This document shows positions 1-6,272 of a stretch of DNA of 18,362 bases, piece by piece. The position numbers and the translations under genes were made by a program. This stretch comes from Streptomyces violaceoruber. Lineage in GTDB: Bacteria > Actinomycetota > Actinomycetes > Streptomycetales > Streptomycetaceae. The notes below the pieces were generated by a model, which made no database searches, was not told the origin of the DNA, and saw only the letters and a program-made list of their open reading frames with translations. The DNA is taken from NCBI GenBank assembly GCA_000720805.1, contig JODI01000124.1:1-18362 (forward strand). The letters run 5' to 3'. Numbering within the stretch: position 1 is the stretch's first letter; every line of letters begins with the position of its first letter.

Positions 1-12
1 GCCGTGCGGCAT

Positions 13-49
13 GGGGGTCCCCCCGCTCGAGCGAAGTCGAGAGTGGGGG
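13..49. terminator. G/C-rich stem-loop, Streptomyces-type dispersed repeat, likely terminator
   Basis: A run of C at 20-24 pairs with a run of G at 45-49, and an inner CTCGA (26-30) pairs with TCGAG (37-41) around a GCGAAG loop. A second G-run at 13-17 could pair with the same C-run instead. The element lies about 50 bp past the stop of the minus-strand sigma factor gene, so termination there is the simplest role. From general knowledge, very similar sequences with a CTCGAGCGAAG core flanked by G and C runs recur between genes in Streptomyces genomes. I have not searched for copies. Confidence 0.6.
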
Positions 50-96
50 AGTGCGTGCCGGGCGTCGCGACGCCGCGGAGATCCATCAGAAGGGCC

Positions 97-963
97 CTAA
101 CCAGGGACGTGTCCGAGCTTGTCCGGGTTGAGTACCGCGTAGATGCCTCCGATACGGCCGTCGCGGACATCGATCGTGACGACCTGCTCGACGCCGTCGA
201 CGGCCAGGGCCGCCGCCGGCCGGCCGTTGACGTCCACGCGGCGGGGCGTGCCGAGGGGGTGGCGGGTGACCAGGCTCGCGACGAACGGGATGACCTGATG
301 ACGGCCCTCGACCGGCCACAGGACCGCCCTGACCTTCCCGCCGCCGTCGTTCCAGGCGACCACGTCATCGGCCAGGAGTTCGATGAGGGCGGCCATGTCG
401 CCGTTCTGCACGGCCTCCAGGAACCTCGTCAGCAGTTTGGCGTGGTCATCCTCCGAAAGAGTGAACCGATGGCGTCCGGCGGCGAGTCGGCGGGCGGTCC
501 GCAGATGCATCTGACGGCAGCTCGTCTCGGTGGTGTCGAGAATGCGGGCGAGCTCGCCGTACGACACTTCGAAAGCCTCACGGAGGACGAACACGGCCCG
601 CTCCGGGGGTGACAGACGCTCCATCAGGTGGACGGTGGCATAGGCGATGGTGTCCCGCAGCTCGGCCGTGTCCAGCGGGCCGAGCCGGTCGGTGGCCACG
701 GGTTCGGGCAGCCAGGGACCGGTGTACGCCTCACGGGCCGCCCGGGCCGACCTGAGCCGGTCGAGGGCGAGCCGGGTGACGACGGTGATGAGGTGGACCC
801 GGAGTTCGCGGATCCCGGCCTGGTCGGTGCCGGTCCACCGCAGGCAGGCGTCCTGGACGACGTCCTCGGCGTCCCACATGCTGCCGAGCAGCCGGTAGGC
901 GAGCCCGAGCAGTGGGGGACGGTAGGTCTCGAACTGCTCGGTCGCCGATCCCGGGGTTTCCAA
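97..963 (-). CDS. ECF41-family RNA polymerase sigma factor (SigJ-like) with SnoaL-like C-terminal domain
   Basis: This is an extracytoplasmic-function sigma factor of about 288 residues that should redirect RNA polymerase to a small set of promoters. Region 2 covers about residues 9-75 (FETYRPPLLGLAYRLLGS then AEDVVQD). The ECF41 linker motif PWLPEP is near 83-88, and region 4 with its helix-turn-helix is near 113-163 (LSPPERAVFVLRE, SYGELARIL). The C-terminal part is a SnoaL/NTF2-like domain with the ECF41 signatures DGGGK (206-210) and NPDKL (279-283). In that family this domain takes the place of an anti-sigma factor and tunes activity. I chose the TTG at 961-963 because GGAAGG lies 9 nt upstream and homologues begin near here. 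The frame stays open to a TTG at 1107, but that 48-residue extension is Arg/Thr/Ala-rich and is encoded by a tandem repeat. The usual partner of ECF41 genes (carboxymuconolactone decarboxylase, oxidoreductase or epimerase) is not visible and could lie left of the window. Confidence 0.9.
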   Translation of the reverse strand: METPGSATEQFETYRPPLLGLAYRLLGSMWDAEDVVQDACLRWTGTDQAGIRELRVHLITVVTRLALDRLRSARAAREAYTGPWLPEPVATDRLGPLDTAELRDTIAYATVHLMERLSPPERAVFVLREAFEVSYGELARILDTTETSCRQMHLRTARRLAAGRHRFTLSEDDHAKLLTRFLEAVQNGDMAALIELLADDVVAWNDGGGKVRAVLWPVEGRHQVIPFVASLVTRHPLGTPRRVDVNGRPAAALAVDGVEQVVTIDVRDGRIGGIYAVLNPDKLGHVPG

Positions 964-972
964 TTCCCGTGT

Positions 973-978
973 CCTTCC
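973..978 (-). promoter_or_regulatory. Ribosome binding site that decides the sigma factor start
   Basis: On the minus strand GGAAGG lies 9 nt before the TTG at 961-963. The TTG at 1105-1107 has no comparable purine-rich stretch at a workable distance. This supports the shorter protein and makes the repeat array at 1001-1100 untranslated. Confidence 0.5.
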
Positions 979-1000
979 CAGTCGTTCGCTGTGCGGAGCG

Positions 1001-1100
1001 GTGGTGTGCGGTCGCCGTGTCCACCGTGCGGTGGCGGCGTTCACCGTGCCGTGGCGGCATTCACCAAGTGGTGGCCGCGCTCGGTGCGCGGTGGCCGTAC
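1001..1100. repeat. Five degenerate 20-bp tandem repeats upstream of the ECF41 sigma gene
   Basis: Exactly 20-bp units start at 1001, 1021, 1041, 1061 and 1081. The clearest are ccaccgtgcggtggcggcgt (1021) and tcaccgtgccgtggcggcat (1041), with a shared GTGG-CGC core in the others. Several units hold a small inverted repeat: CCACCG-TG-CGGTGG at 1021-1034 and CACCA-AG-TGGTG at 1062-1073. The array begins about 38 bp upstream of the chosen TTG start, so it would lie in the promoter or 5' leader. Role unknown; repeated operator half-sites or replication slippage are both possible. Confidence 0.6.
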
Positions 1101-1121
1101 TAGTCAACTCCGCTCCGCACC

Positions 1122-1143
1122 CGTCGCGCCACTCGGCGTGACG
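1122..1143. repeat. Imperfect inverted repeat in the sigma gene upstream region
   Basis: CGTCGCGCC (1122-1130) and GGCGTGACG (1135-1143) form a 9-bp stem with one mismatch and a 4-nt loop. It lies between the repeat array and the terminator hairpin of the acyl-CoA synthetase operon. It could be an operator for the sigma gene or part of a compound terminator; the sequence does not decide. Confidence 0.4.
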
Positions 1144-1168
1144 GGAACGCCAGTTCAGGGTAAAGACG

Positions 1169-1193
1169 GCGCGGCGCGTTGTCCGCGCCGCGC
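1169..1193 (-). terminator. Strong GC stem-loop terminator of the acyl-CoA synthetase operon
   Basis: GCGCGGCGCG (1169-1178) and CGCGCCGCGC (1184-1193) form a perfect 10-bp stem with a 5-nt loop. It lies 55 nt past the acyl-CoA synthetase stop and is followed on the minus strand by GTCTTTA, a slightly T-rich tail. It should insulate the sigma factor gene from read-through. Confidence 0.75.
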
Positions 1194-1247
1194 GGTTCGT
1201 TCACGGGCAAGGTCGCCGTCGCGGGAGACCTCGCGTGGCCAGGGCGG

Positions 1248-2801
1248 TCACACGGGCCGGGTGCGGCCCTCCCAGTACGGGTCCCGCAGCCGCCGCTTGT
1301 ACAGCTTGCCGTTGGGGTCGCGGGGCATCTCGGTGATGAAGTCGACGCTCTTCGGCCTTTTGTACCCGGCGAGTTGCTCGGCGCAGTGGTCGAGGAGGGC
1401 GGCGGCGAGGGAGGGGCCGGGCTCGTGTCCGGGGGCCGGTTCGACGACCGCCTTGACCTCCTCGCCCCAGTCGTCGTGCGGGATGCCGAAGGCGGCGGCG
1501 TCGGCGACGGCGGGGTGGGCCAGCAGGACGGACTCGATCTCGGCCGGGTAGATGTTGACCCCGCCAGAGATGATCATGTCGATCTTGCGGTCGCGGAGGA
1601 AGAGGTAGCCGTCCTCGTCGAGGTAGCCGAGGTCGCCGACGGTGAAGAAGTCGCCGATGCGGTTCTTCCGCGTCTTGGTCTCGTCCTTGTGGTACGAGAA
1701 GCCGCCGGTGTTCATCTTCAGGTAGACGGTGCCCAGTTCGCCGGGCGCGAGCCGGTTGCCGTCGTCGTCGAAGACGGCGAGTTCGCTGATGGGCCAGGCC
1801 TTGCCGACCGTGCCGGGCTTCTTCAGCCAGTCCTCGGCGGTCGCGAAGGCCCCGCCGCCCTCGCTGGCGGCGTAGTACTCCTCCACGCACTCGCCCCACC
1901 AGTCGATCATGGCCCGCTTGACGTGGTCCGGACAGGGGGCGGCACCGTGGATGGCGTGTCGCATGGAGGACACGTCGTAGCGGGCCTTGATGTCGTCGGG
2001 GAGGGCCAGCAGACGGTGGAACTGGGTCGGGACCATGTGGGTGTGCGTGCACTTGTGGGTGTCGATGAGGCGGAGCATCTCCTCGGGCGTCCACTTGTCC
2101 ATCAGGACCAGGCGGTGGCCGATGTGCAGGGACGCGCCCGCGAACTGGAGGACGGCAGTGTGGTAGAGCGGCGAACAGACGAGGTGGACGTTGTCGTCGA
2201 AGGGGCGGATGCCGAAGATGCCCAGGAAGCCGCCGAGGTAGGCCTCCTCGGGCGGCTTGCCGGGCAGCGGGCGCCTGATGCCGCGCGGTCGGCCGGTGGT
2301 GCCCGAGGTGTAGTTCATCACCCAGCCCAGGGTGCGGTCGGCGGGTGGTGACTCCGGTTGTCCGTCGAGGAGTTCGGCGTACGGCCTGAAACCCTCGACC
2401 GTGCCGACGGCGTACCGGTGGGTGGCGGGGAGGCCGGCCTCGTCGGCGGCGTGCCGGGCGGCGGCGGCGAAGCGTTCGTGGGCGAGGAGCACCTTGGCGC
2501 CGGAGTCCGCGACGATCCAGGCGATCTCGGGGCCGACCAGGTGGTGGTTGACCGGCACGAGGTAGAAGCCGGCCTGGGTGGCGGCGAGGTACGCGGCGAA
2601 GAACTCCGGCCCGTTGGGAAGGACGACCGCGAAGGCGTCGCCGCGTTCCAGTCCGGCCGCGCGCAGCCCGTGCACGAGACGGTTGGCGGCGGCGTGCAGG
2701 CGTCCGGCGGTCCACTGGGAGCCGTCGGGAGCGACCATGACCATCCGGTCCGGATCTTGGGTCGCCTGGGCCCAGAAGCCCGCGGGAGGTGTACCGGTCA
2801 C
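1248..2801 (-). CDS. Fatty acid-CoA ligase / acyl-CoA synthetase (AMP-binding, FadD-like)
   Basis: This 517-residue enzyme of the ANL superfamily should activate a carboxylic acid with ATP to an acyl-adenylate and then to its CoA thioester in the cytoplasm. The phosphate-binding loop YTSGTTGRPRG is at 164-174, the adenine-site motif YYAASE at 309-314, TVGDLGY at 387-393, RDRKIDMIISGG at 403-413, and the C-terminal catalytic lysine is in NGKLYKR (K499). All catalytic motifs are intact and the length is normal. Overall character is closest to actinobacterial FadD4-type long-chain acyl-CoA synthetases, but the substrate cannot be read from sequence. The GTG start overlaps the upstream nitronate monooxygenase stop as GTGA, so the two are probably translationally coupled. 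A strong hairpin at 1169-1193 ends the unit. Confidence 0.9.
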   Translation of the reverse strand: MTGTPPAGFWAQATQDPDRMVMVAPDGSQWTAGRLHAAANRLVHGLRAAGLERGDAFAVVLPNGPEFFAAYLAATQAGFYLVPVNHHLVGPEIAWIVADSGAKVLLAHERFAAAARHAADEAGLPATHRYAVGTVEGFRPYAELLDGQPESPPADRTLGWVMNYTSGTTGRPRGIRRPLPGKPPEEAYLGGFLGIFGIRPFDDNVHLVCSPLYHTAVLQFAGASLHIGHRLVLMDKWTPEEMLRLIDTHKCTHTHMVPTQFHRLLALPDDIKARYDVSSMRHAIHGAAPCPDHVKRAMIDWWGECVEEYYAASEGGGAFATAEDWLKKPGTVGKAWPISELAVFDDDGNRLAPGELGTVYLKMNTGGFSYHKDETKTRKNRIGDFFTVGDLGYLDEDGYLFLRDRKIDMIISGGVNIYPAEIESVLLAHPAVADAAAFGIPHDDWGEEVKAVVEPAPGHEPGPSLAAALLDHCAEQLAGYKRPKSVDFITEMPRDPNGKLYKRRLRDPYWEGRTRPV

Positions 2802-3907
2802 TGGCCGCTCCTTCCGGCGATACGGTTGATGCGGTCCACGGCCCGCTCGAAGCCTCGGGTGAGGTCGTCGAAGACGGCCTGGACGCTGCGTTCACTGGTC
2901 ATCCGGCCGACGATCTGGCCGACGGGGGTGCCCAGCAGCGGTTCGACCTCGTACTTCTGGATGCGCGAGACGGCCTCGGCGACCAGCAACCCCTGCAGGG
3001 GCATCGGCAGGGTGCCGGGCCCGTCGGGGTCGTCCCAGGCGTCGGTCCACTCGGTGCGCAGCTGACGTGCCGGTTTCCCGGTGAGGGCGCGGGAGCGGAC
3101 GGTGTCGCCGGAACCGGCGGCGAGCAGTTTGCGGGTCAGGGCGGGCGAATGCATGTCGGCTTCCGTGGTGGTCAGCCATATGGAGCCCAGCCACACACCC
3201 TGCGCTCCGAGTGCCAGGGCCGCGGCCACCTGCTGACCGCTCCCGATCCCCCCGGCCGCCAGTACGGGCAGCGGGTCGACGGCCTCGACGACCTCGGGCG
3301 TGAGCACCATGGAGGCGATCTCCCCGGTGTGGCCGCCGGCCTCGTATCCCTGGGCGACCACGATGTCGATGCCCGCCTCCTGGTGCTTGCGGGCGTGCCG
3401 GGCGCTGCCGGCGAGGGCGGCGACGAGCACGTCCTGGTCGTGGGCGCGGGCCACCACGTCGGCGGGCGGGGAGCCGAGGGCGTTGGCGAGCAGCCGTATC
3501 GGATAGTCGAAGGCGACATCGAGCTGGGTGCGGGCGACCTGCTCCATCCAGCCGGTGATGCGCCAGCCGGAGGCCTCGCCCTCGGCGAGTTCGGGCACGC
3601 CGTGCTTGGCGAGGGTGTCCTGGACGAACTGCCGGTGTGTCTCGGGGATCATCGCCTCGACATCGGCCTCGGTGACTCCCTCCACCTTCTTCGCGGGCAT
3701 GACGACGTCGAGACCGTACGGCTTCCCCTCGACATGTGCCTCGATCCAGTCGAGGTCGCGCTTGAGGTCGTCGGGTGCGGTGTAGCGGACCGCGCCGAGC
3801 ACTCCGAAGCCGCCGACCCGGCTGATGGCCGCGGCGACGGCGGGGAACGGCGTGAAGCCGAAGACGGCGTGCTCGACTCCCAGGGTCTTGCTCAGCTCCG
3901 TCTGCAT
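2798..3907 (-). CDS. Nitronate monooxygenase family FMN-dependent oxidoreductase
   Basis: This 369-residue TIM-barrel flavoprotein belongs to the NMO / 2-nitropropane dioxygenase family. FMN-binding features are the AAAISRVGGFGVLG segment (25-38), the GGIGSG phosphate loop (219-224) and the following GS (241-242). QGYEAGGHTGE (186-196) carries the family's active-site histidine (H193). Family members oxidise nitronates, but related flavoproteins act as enoyl or ring reductases in lipid and steroid catabolism. Its coupling to an acyl-CoA synthetase makes action on a CoA ester plausible; that is inference. It is the first gene of a two-gene operon. No good ribosome binding site lies just before the ATG (a GGAGGA is about 20 nt upstream), yet homologues start at this point. 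Confidence 0.88.
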   Translation of the reverse strand: MQTELSKTLGVEHAVFGFTPFPAVAAAISRVGGFGVLGAVRYTAPDDLKRDLDWIEAHVEGKPYGLDVVMPAKKVEGVTEADVEAMIPETHRQFVQDTLAKHGVPELAEGEASGWRITGWMEQVARTQLDVAFDYPIRLLANALGSPPADVVARAHDQDVLVAALAGSARHARKHQEAGIDIVVAQGYEAGGHTGEIASMVLTPEVVEAVDPLPVLAAGGIGSGQQVAAALALGAQGVWLGSIWLTTTEADMHSPALTRKLLAAGSGDTVRSRALTGKPARQLRTEWTDAWDDPDGPGTLPMPLQGLLVAEAVSRIQKYEVEPLLGTPVGQIVGRMTSERSVQAVFDDLTRGFERAVDRINRIAGRSGQ

Positions 3908-3990
3908 GGGCGCAGGATGCCGCAGTCCTCCGGACGACGGAAGAGGTTTTCTGATGCTCCGTCAGTTTTCTCTCCCGTCCGCACGCCCCG

Positions 3991-4054
3991 TTGACAGGTC
4001 GCACCTCTGACACGAAAGTTTCACCGCGCACAGTGAGCCGGGAAAGATACTTTC
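3991..4054 (+). promoter_or_regulatory. TTGACA box and two GAAAG palindromes upstream of the serine hydrolase
   Basis: The 170-bp gap between divergent genes holds TTGACA (3991-3996), the perfect palindrome GAAAGTTTC (4014-4022), which would sit at the -10 position, and a second palindrome GAAAGATACTTTC (4042-4054) containing GATACT, itself -10-like. No clean -10 hexamer fits TTGACA at 17-18 bp, so the exact promoter is uncertain. GAAA-N-TTTC palindromes resemble elements reported upstream of Streptomyces xylan-degradation genes; that link is from memory. A repressor site is inferred. Confidence 0.45.
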
Positions 4055-4077
4055 AGCCGGTGTGGCGGGAGGCCTCG

Positions 4078-5916
4078 ATGAGTGCAGGCACGGCAGGCGA
4101 CGACAGACCGATCGGGAGCCGACCGACTCGGCGCCAACTGGGCCGGACCGCCCTGGCGTTGGGAGGCGCCCTGGCCATCGCCCCGTTCCCGGCGGGCCCG
4201 GCCGACGCAGCCACGGCAGCCACGGCAGCCAGGGGAGCCACGGGAGCCACGGGAGGCACCGCATCCGGACGCCCCACCCTGCGCCACGGCTCTCCCGAGC
4301 GCGCCGGTCTTCTCCCCGCCCACCTCCGTCAACTCGTCGCCGACGCCGAGGCGTTCCTCGGCCCCTCCCCCAAGCACCCCTGGTACGCGGGCGCCGTGCT
4401 GCTCGCCGGGCGGGGCGACACGGTGGCGCTGCACCAGCCCCTCGGGATGGCGGTGCGCTATCGGGCCTACGACGAGCGGACCGACACCGGCGTGGAGTTC
4501 CCGGCCGGGCAGCAGATCCCGATGGCGAAGGACACCGTCTTCGATCTCGCCTCGGTGTCGAAGCTGTTCACCTCCGTCCTCGCCGTGCAGCAGATCGAAC
4601 GGGGCGCGCTGGAGCTGGAGGGGAAGGTCGCCGCGTATCTCCCGGAGTTCGGCGGGGCGGGCAAGCAGGACGTCACGATCCGGCAGCTCCTGACCCACAC
4701 CTCGGGTTTCCGCGCCTGGATCCCGCTGTACAGCGCCCCGACGTACGAGGAGAAGCTCCAGCTCATCTGGGACGAGGCGCCGCTCTACCCGCCGGGATCC
4801 ACGTACCTCTACTCGGACCTCAACCTGATCTCTCTCCAGCTGGTGCTGGAGCGGATCACCGGCCACGCCCTGGACGCCCTCCTCCACGACGAGGTCACCG
4901 CCCCGCTCGGCCTGCGCCGCACCCGCTACAACCCGCCCGCCTCCTGGAGGCCGAGGATCGCGGCCACGGAGGACGCGCGCGCACCCTGGTCGGGGCTCGA
5001 CAGAGGGCTCGTGTGGGGCGAGGTGCACGACGAGAACGCCTTCAGCCTCGGCGGGGTCGCGGGACACGCGGGCGTCTTCTCCGACGCCTGGGACCTGGCC
5101 GTCCTCGGCCGCACCCTGCTCAACGGCGGCACGTACGGCCGGGCCCGCATCCTGCGGCCGGAGTCGGTGGAGCTGATGTTCACCGACTTCAACACCGCCT
5201 TCCCGGGCGACGAGCACGGCCTCGGCTTCGAGCTCTACCAGCACTGGTACATGGGCGCGATGGCCACCCCGCGCACGGCCGGCCACACCGGCTTCACGGG
5301 CACCTCACTGGTCCTCGACCCGTCGACCGACTCGTTCCTGATCGTGCTCGGCAACTCCGTGCATCCGGTGCGCAGTTGGCGTTCGGGCTCCGCGCCCAGG
5401 GTGGCCGCCGGCACCAACCTGGCGCGCGCCGTGCCGGTGCGGCCGCCGCACGGCCGTACGGCATGGTTCTCCGGAACGGCGAGTGCCACGACCGCCACCC
5501 TCACGCTCCCCGCGCTCGACACGACCTCGGCCGGGCCCCGCCTGCGCTGCGCCCTGTGGTGGGACACCGAACCCCGGTCGGACGTCCTCGTCCTGGAGTC
5601 CGCGGTGGACGGCGGCGGCACGTGGCAGCCGGTCCCCTTCACGACGACGCGACGCGGCTCGGATCCTCAGGAGCATCCGGCCGGTTCGGTCACCGGGTGG
5701 TCGGGCCGCCGCTGGTACCGGCTCACGGCGGACCTCCCGGCCGCCCGCCGGCTCACACTGCGCTGGCGCTACACGACCGACCGGCTGTACGTCGGCCGCG
5801 GCGCCTACGTCGACGGGCTGCGCGTGGAGACGGCGGACGGTGTCCTGTTCGACGAGGCACGTCCGGCGGACGGGGCACAGGTCGAGGCGCGAGGCTGGAC
5901 CGTCTCCGCGGACTGA
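4078..5916 (+). CDS. Tat-exported beta-lactamase-fold serine hydrolase with C-terminal domain
   Basis: This 612-residue secreted serine hydrolase belongs to the class C beta-lactamase / esterase / D-Ala-D-Ala peptidase superfamily. The start at ATG 4078 follows GGGAGG by 5 nt. A twin-arginine signal (TRRQLGR, 17-23, then a hydrophobic stretch) ends at a likely ADA-A site near residue 44, followed by an Ala/Thr/Gly linker. The catalytic domain carries the nucleophile motif S159-V-S-K162 (in DLASVSK), LLTHTSG (204-210), the tyrosine motif Y245-S-D and H403-T-G. From about residue 440 to the end is a region rich in beta-strand-like sequence (LRCALWWDTEPRSDVLVLES, LTADLPAARRLTLRW) that looks like a separate sandwich domain and is not part of the usual roughly 400-residue enzyme. 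Substrate unknown: cell-wall peptide, ester or beta-lactam are all possible. It is monocistronic and divergent from the NMO operon. Confidence 0.88.
   Translation: MSAGTAGDDRPIGSRPTRRQLGRTALALGGALAIAPFPAGPADAATAATAARGATGATGGTASGRPTLRHGSPERAGLLPAHLRQLVADAEAFLGPSPKHPWYAGAVLLAGRGDTVALHQPLGMAVRYRAYDERTDTGVEFPAGQQIPMAKDTVFDLASVSKLFTSVLAVQQIERGALELEGKVAAYLPEFGGAGKQDVTIRQLLTHTSGFRAWIPLYSAPTYEEKLQLIWDEAPLYPPGSTYLYSDLNLISLQLVLERITGHALDALLHDEVTAPLGLRRTRYNPPASWRPRIAATEDARAPWSGLDRGLVWGEVHDENAFSLGGVAGHAGVFSDAWDLAVLGRTLLNGGTYGRARILRPESVELMFTDFNTAFPGDEHGLGFELYQHWYMGAMATPRTAGHTGFTGTSLVLDPSTDSFLIVLGNSVHPVRSWRSGSAPRVAAGTNLARAVPVRPPHGRTAWFSGTASATTATLTLPALDTTSAGPRLRCALWWDTEPRSDVLVLESAVDGGGTWQPVPFTTTRRGSDPQEHPAGSVTGWSGRRWYRLTADLPAARRLTLRWRYTTDRLYVGRGAYVDGLRVETADGVLFDEARPADGAQVEARGWTVSAD
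4207..4260 (+). repeat. Six 9-bp in-frame tandem repeats in the exported hydrolase linker
   Basis: Units of the type gcagccacg, drifting to ggagccacg and ggaggcacc, repeat six times just at and after the signal peptide cleavage site. They encode Ala-Ala-Thr / Gly-Ala-Thr triplets (residues 44-61). Copy number could vary by slippage without changing frame. The segment probably acts as a flexible linker. Confidence 0.8.
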
Positions 5917-5974
5917 CGGCTCAGCCGGGAACGTCCATGCGTTGCGTACCGATCACCGACAGCAGCCGGAACGC

Positions 5975-6235
5975 CTGACGGCCTCGGCCGCCGTGACGTA
6001 CGGTCCGGAGGGCATCCGCGTCAACGCGATCGCGCCCGGCACGACTCTGACCGAGATGATCGACGAGTGGGAGGCGGTCTCCCCCGGCATCGTCGACCAG
6101 CTCAACGCGCAGACTCCGCTGGGACGGGCCGCCGACCCGCACGAGGTCGCCGAGGCCGCCGCCTGGCTCCTGAGCGACCGCGCCTCCTACGTGACCGGCA
6201 CGGTACTCAGGGTCGACGGCGGTATGCAGGCCTGA
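5975..6235 (+). pseudogene. 5'-truncated short-chain dehydrogenase/reductase remnant
   Basis: About 86 codons encode the C-terminal third of a classical SDR: LTASAAVTYGPEGIRVNAIA, then PGTTLTEMI, the PHEVAEAAAWLLSD helix, and the terminal strand SYVTGTVLRVDGGMQA before TGA. The N-terminal TGxxxGxG cofactor loop, the NAG motif and the catalytic YxxxK, which should lie directly upstream of LTASAAV, are absent. Sequence before 5975 is unrelated, with no suitable start or ribosome binding site. It is read in the same direction as the hydrolase gene that ends at 5916. The remnant is most likely the scar of a deletion or recombination event. Confidence 0.82.
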
Positions 6236-6272
6236 GCGGCGGAGTCGGCAGGCCCAGGAGCCGAGCACGTCC

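Noticed and set aside
964..1107. N-terminal extension of the sigma factor to the TTG at 1107
   Set aside because: It is encoded mostly by the 20-bp tandem repeat, has no family similarity and no ribosome binding site, while the TTG at 963 has GGAAGG upstream.
3947..3971. TTTTCT direct repeat (19-bp period) with CTGA/TCAG inverted core upstream of the NMO gene
   Set aside because: The repeats are short and the inverted arms only 4 bp. It could be an operator, but chance is equally likely.
3991..4077. Upstream start for the serine hydrolase at 3991
   Set aside because: It coincides with the TTGACA box and the palindromes, and the Tat signal would be pushed 29 residues inward. ATG 4078 has a proper GGGAGG.
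4021..5286. A 421-codon minus-strand frame opposite the hydrolase
   Set aside because: It is a shadow of the hydrolase coding strand; the translation has no recognisable domain, and the hydrolase has intact SxxK, Tyr and HTG motifs.
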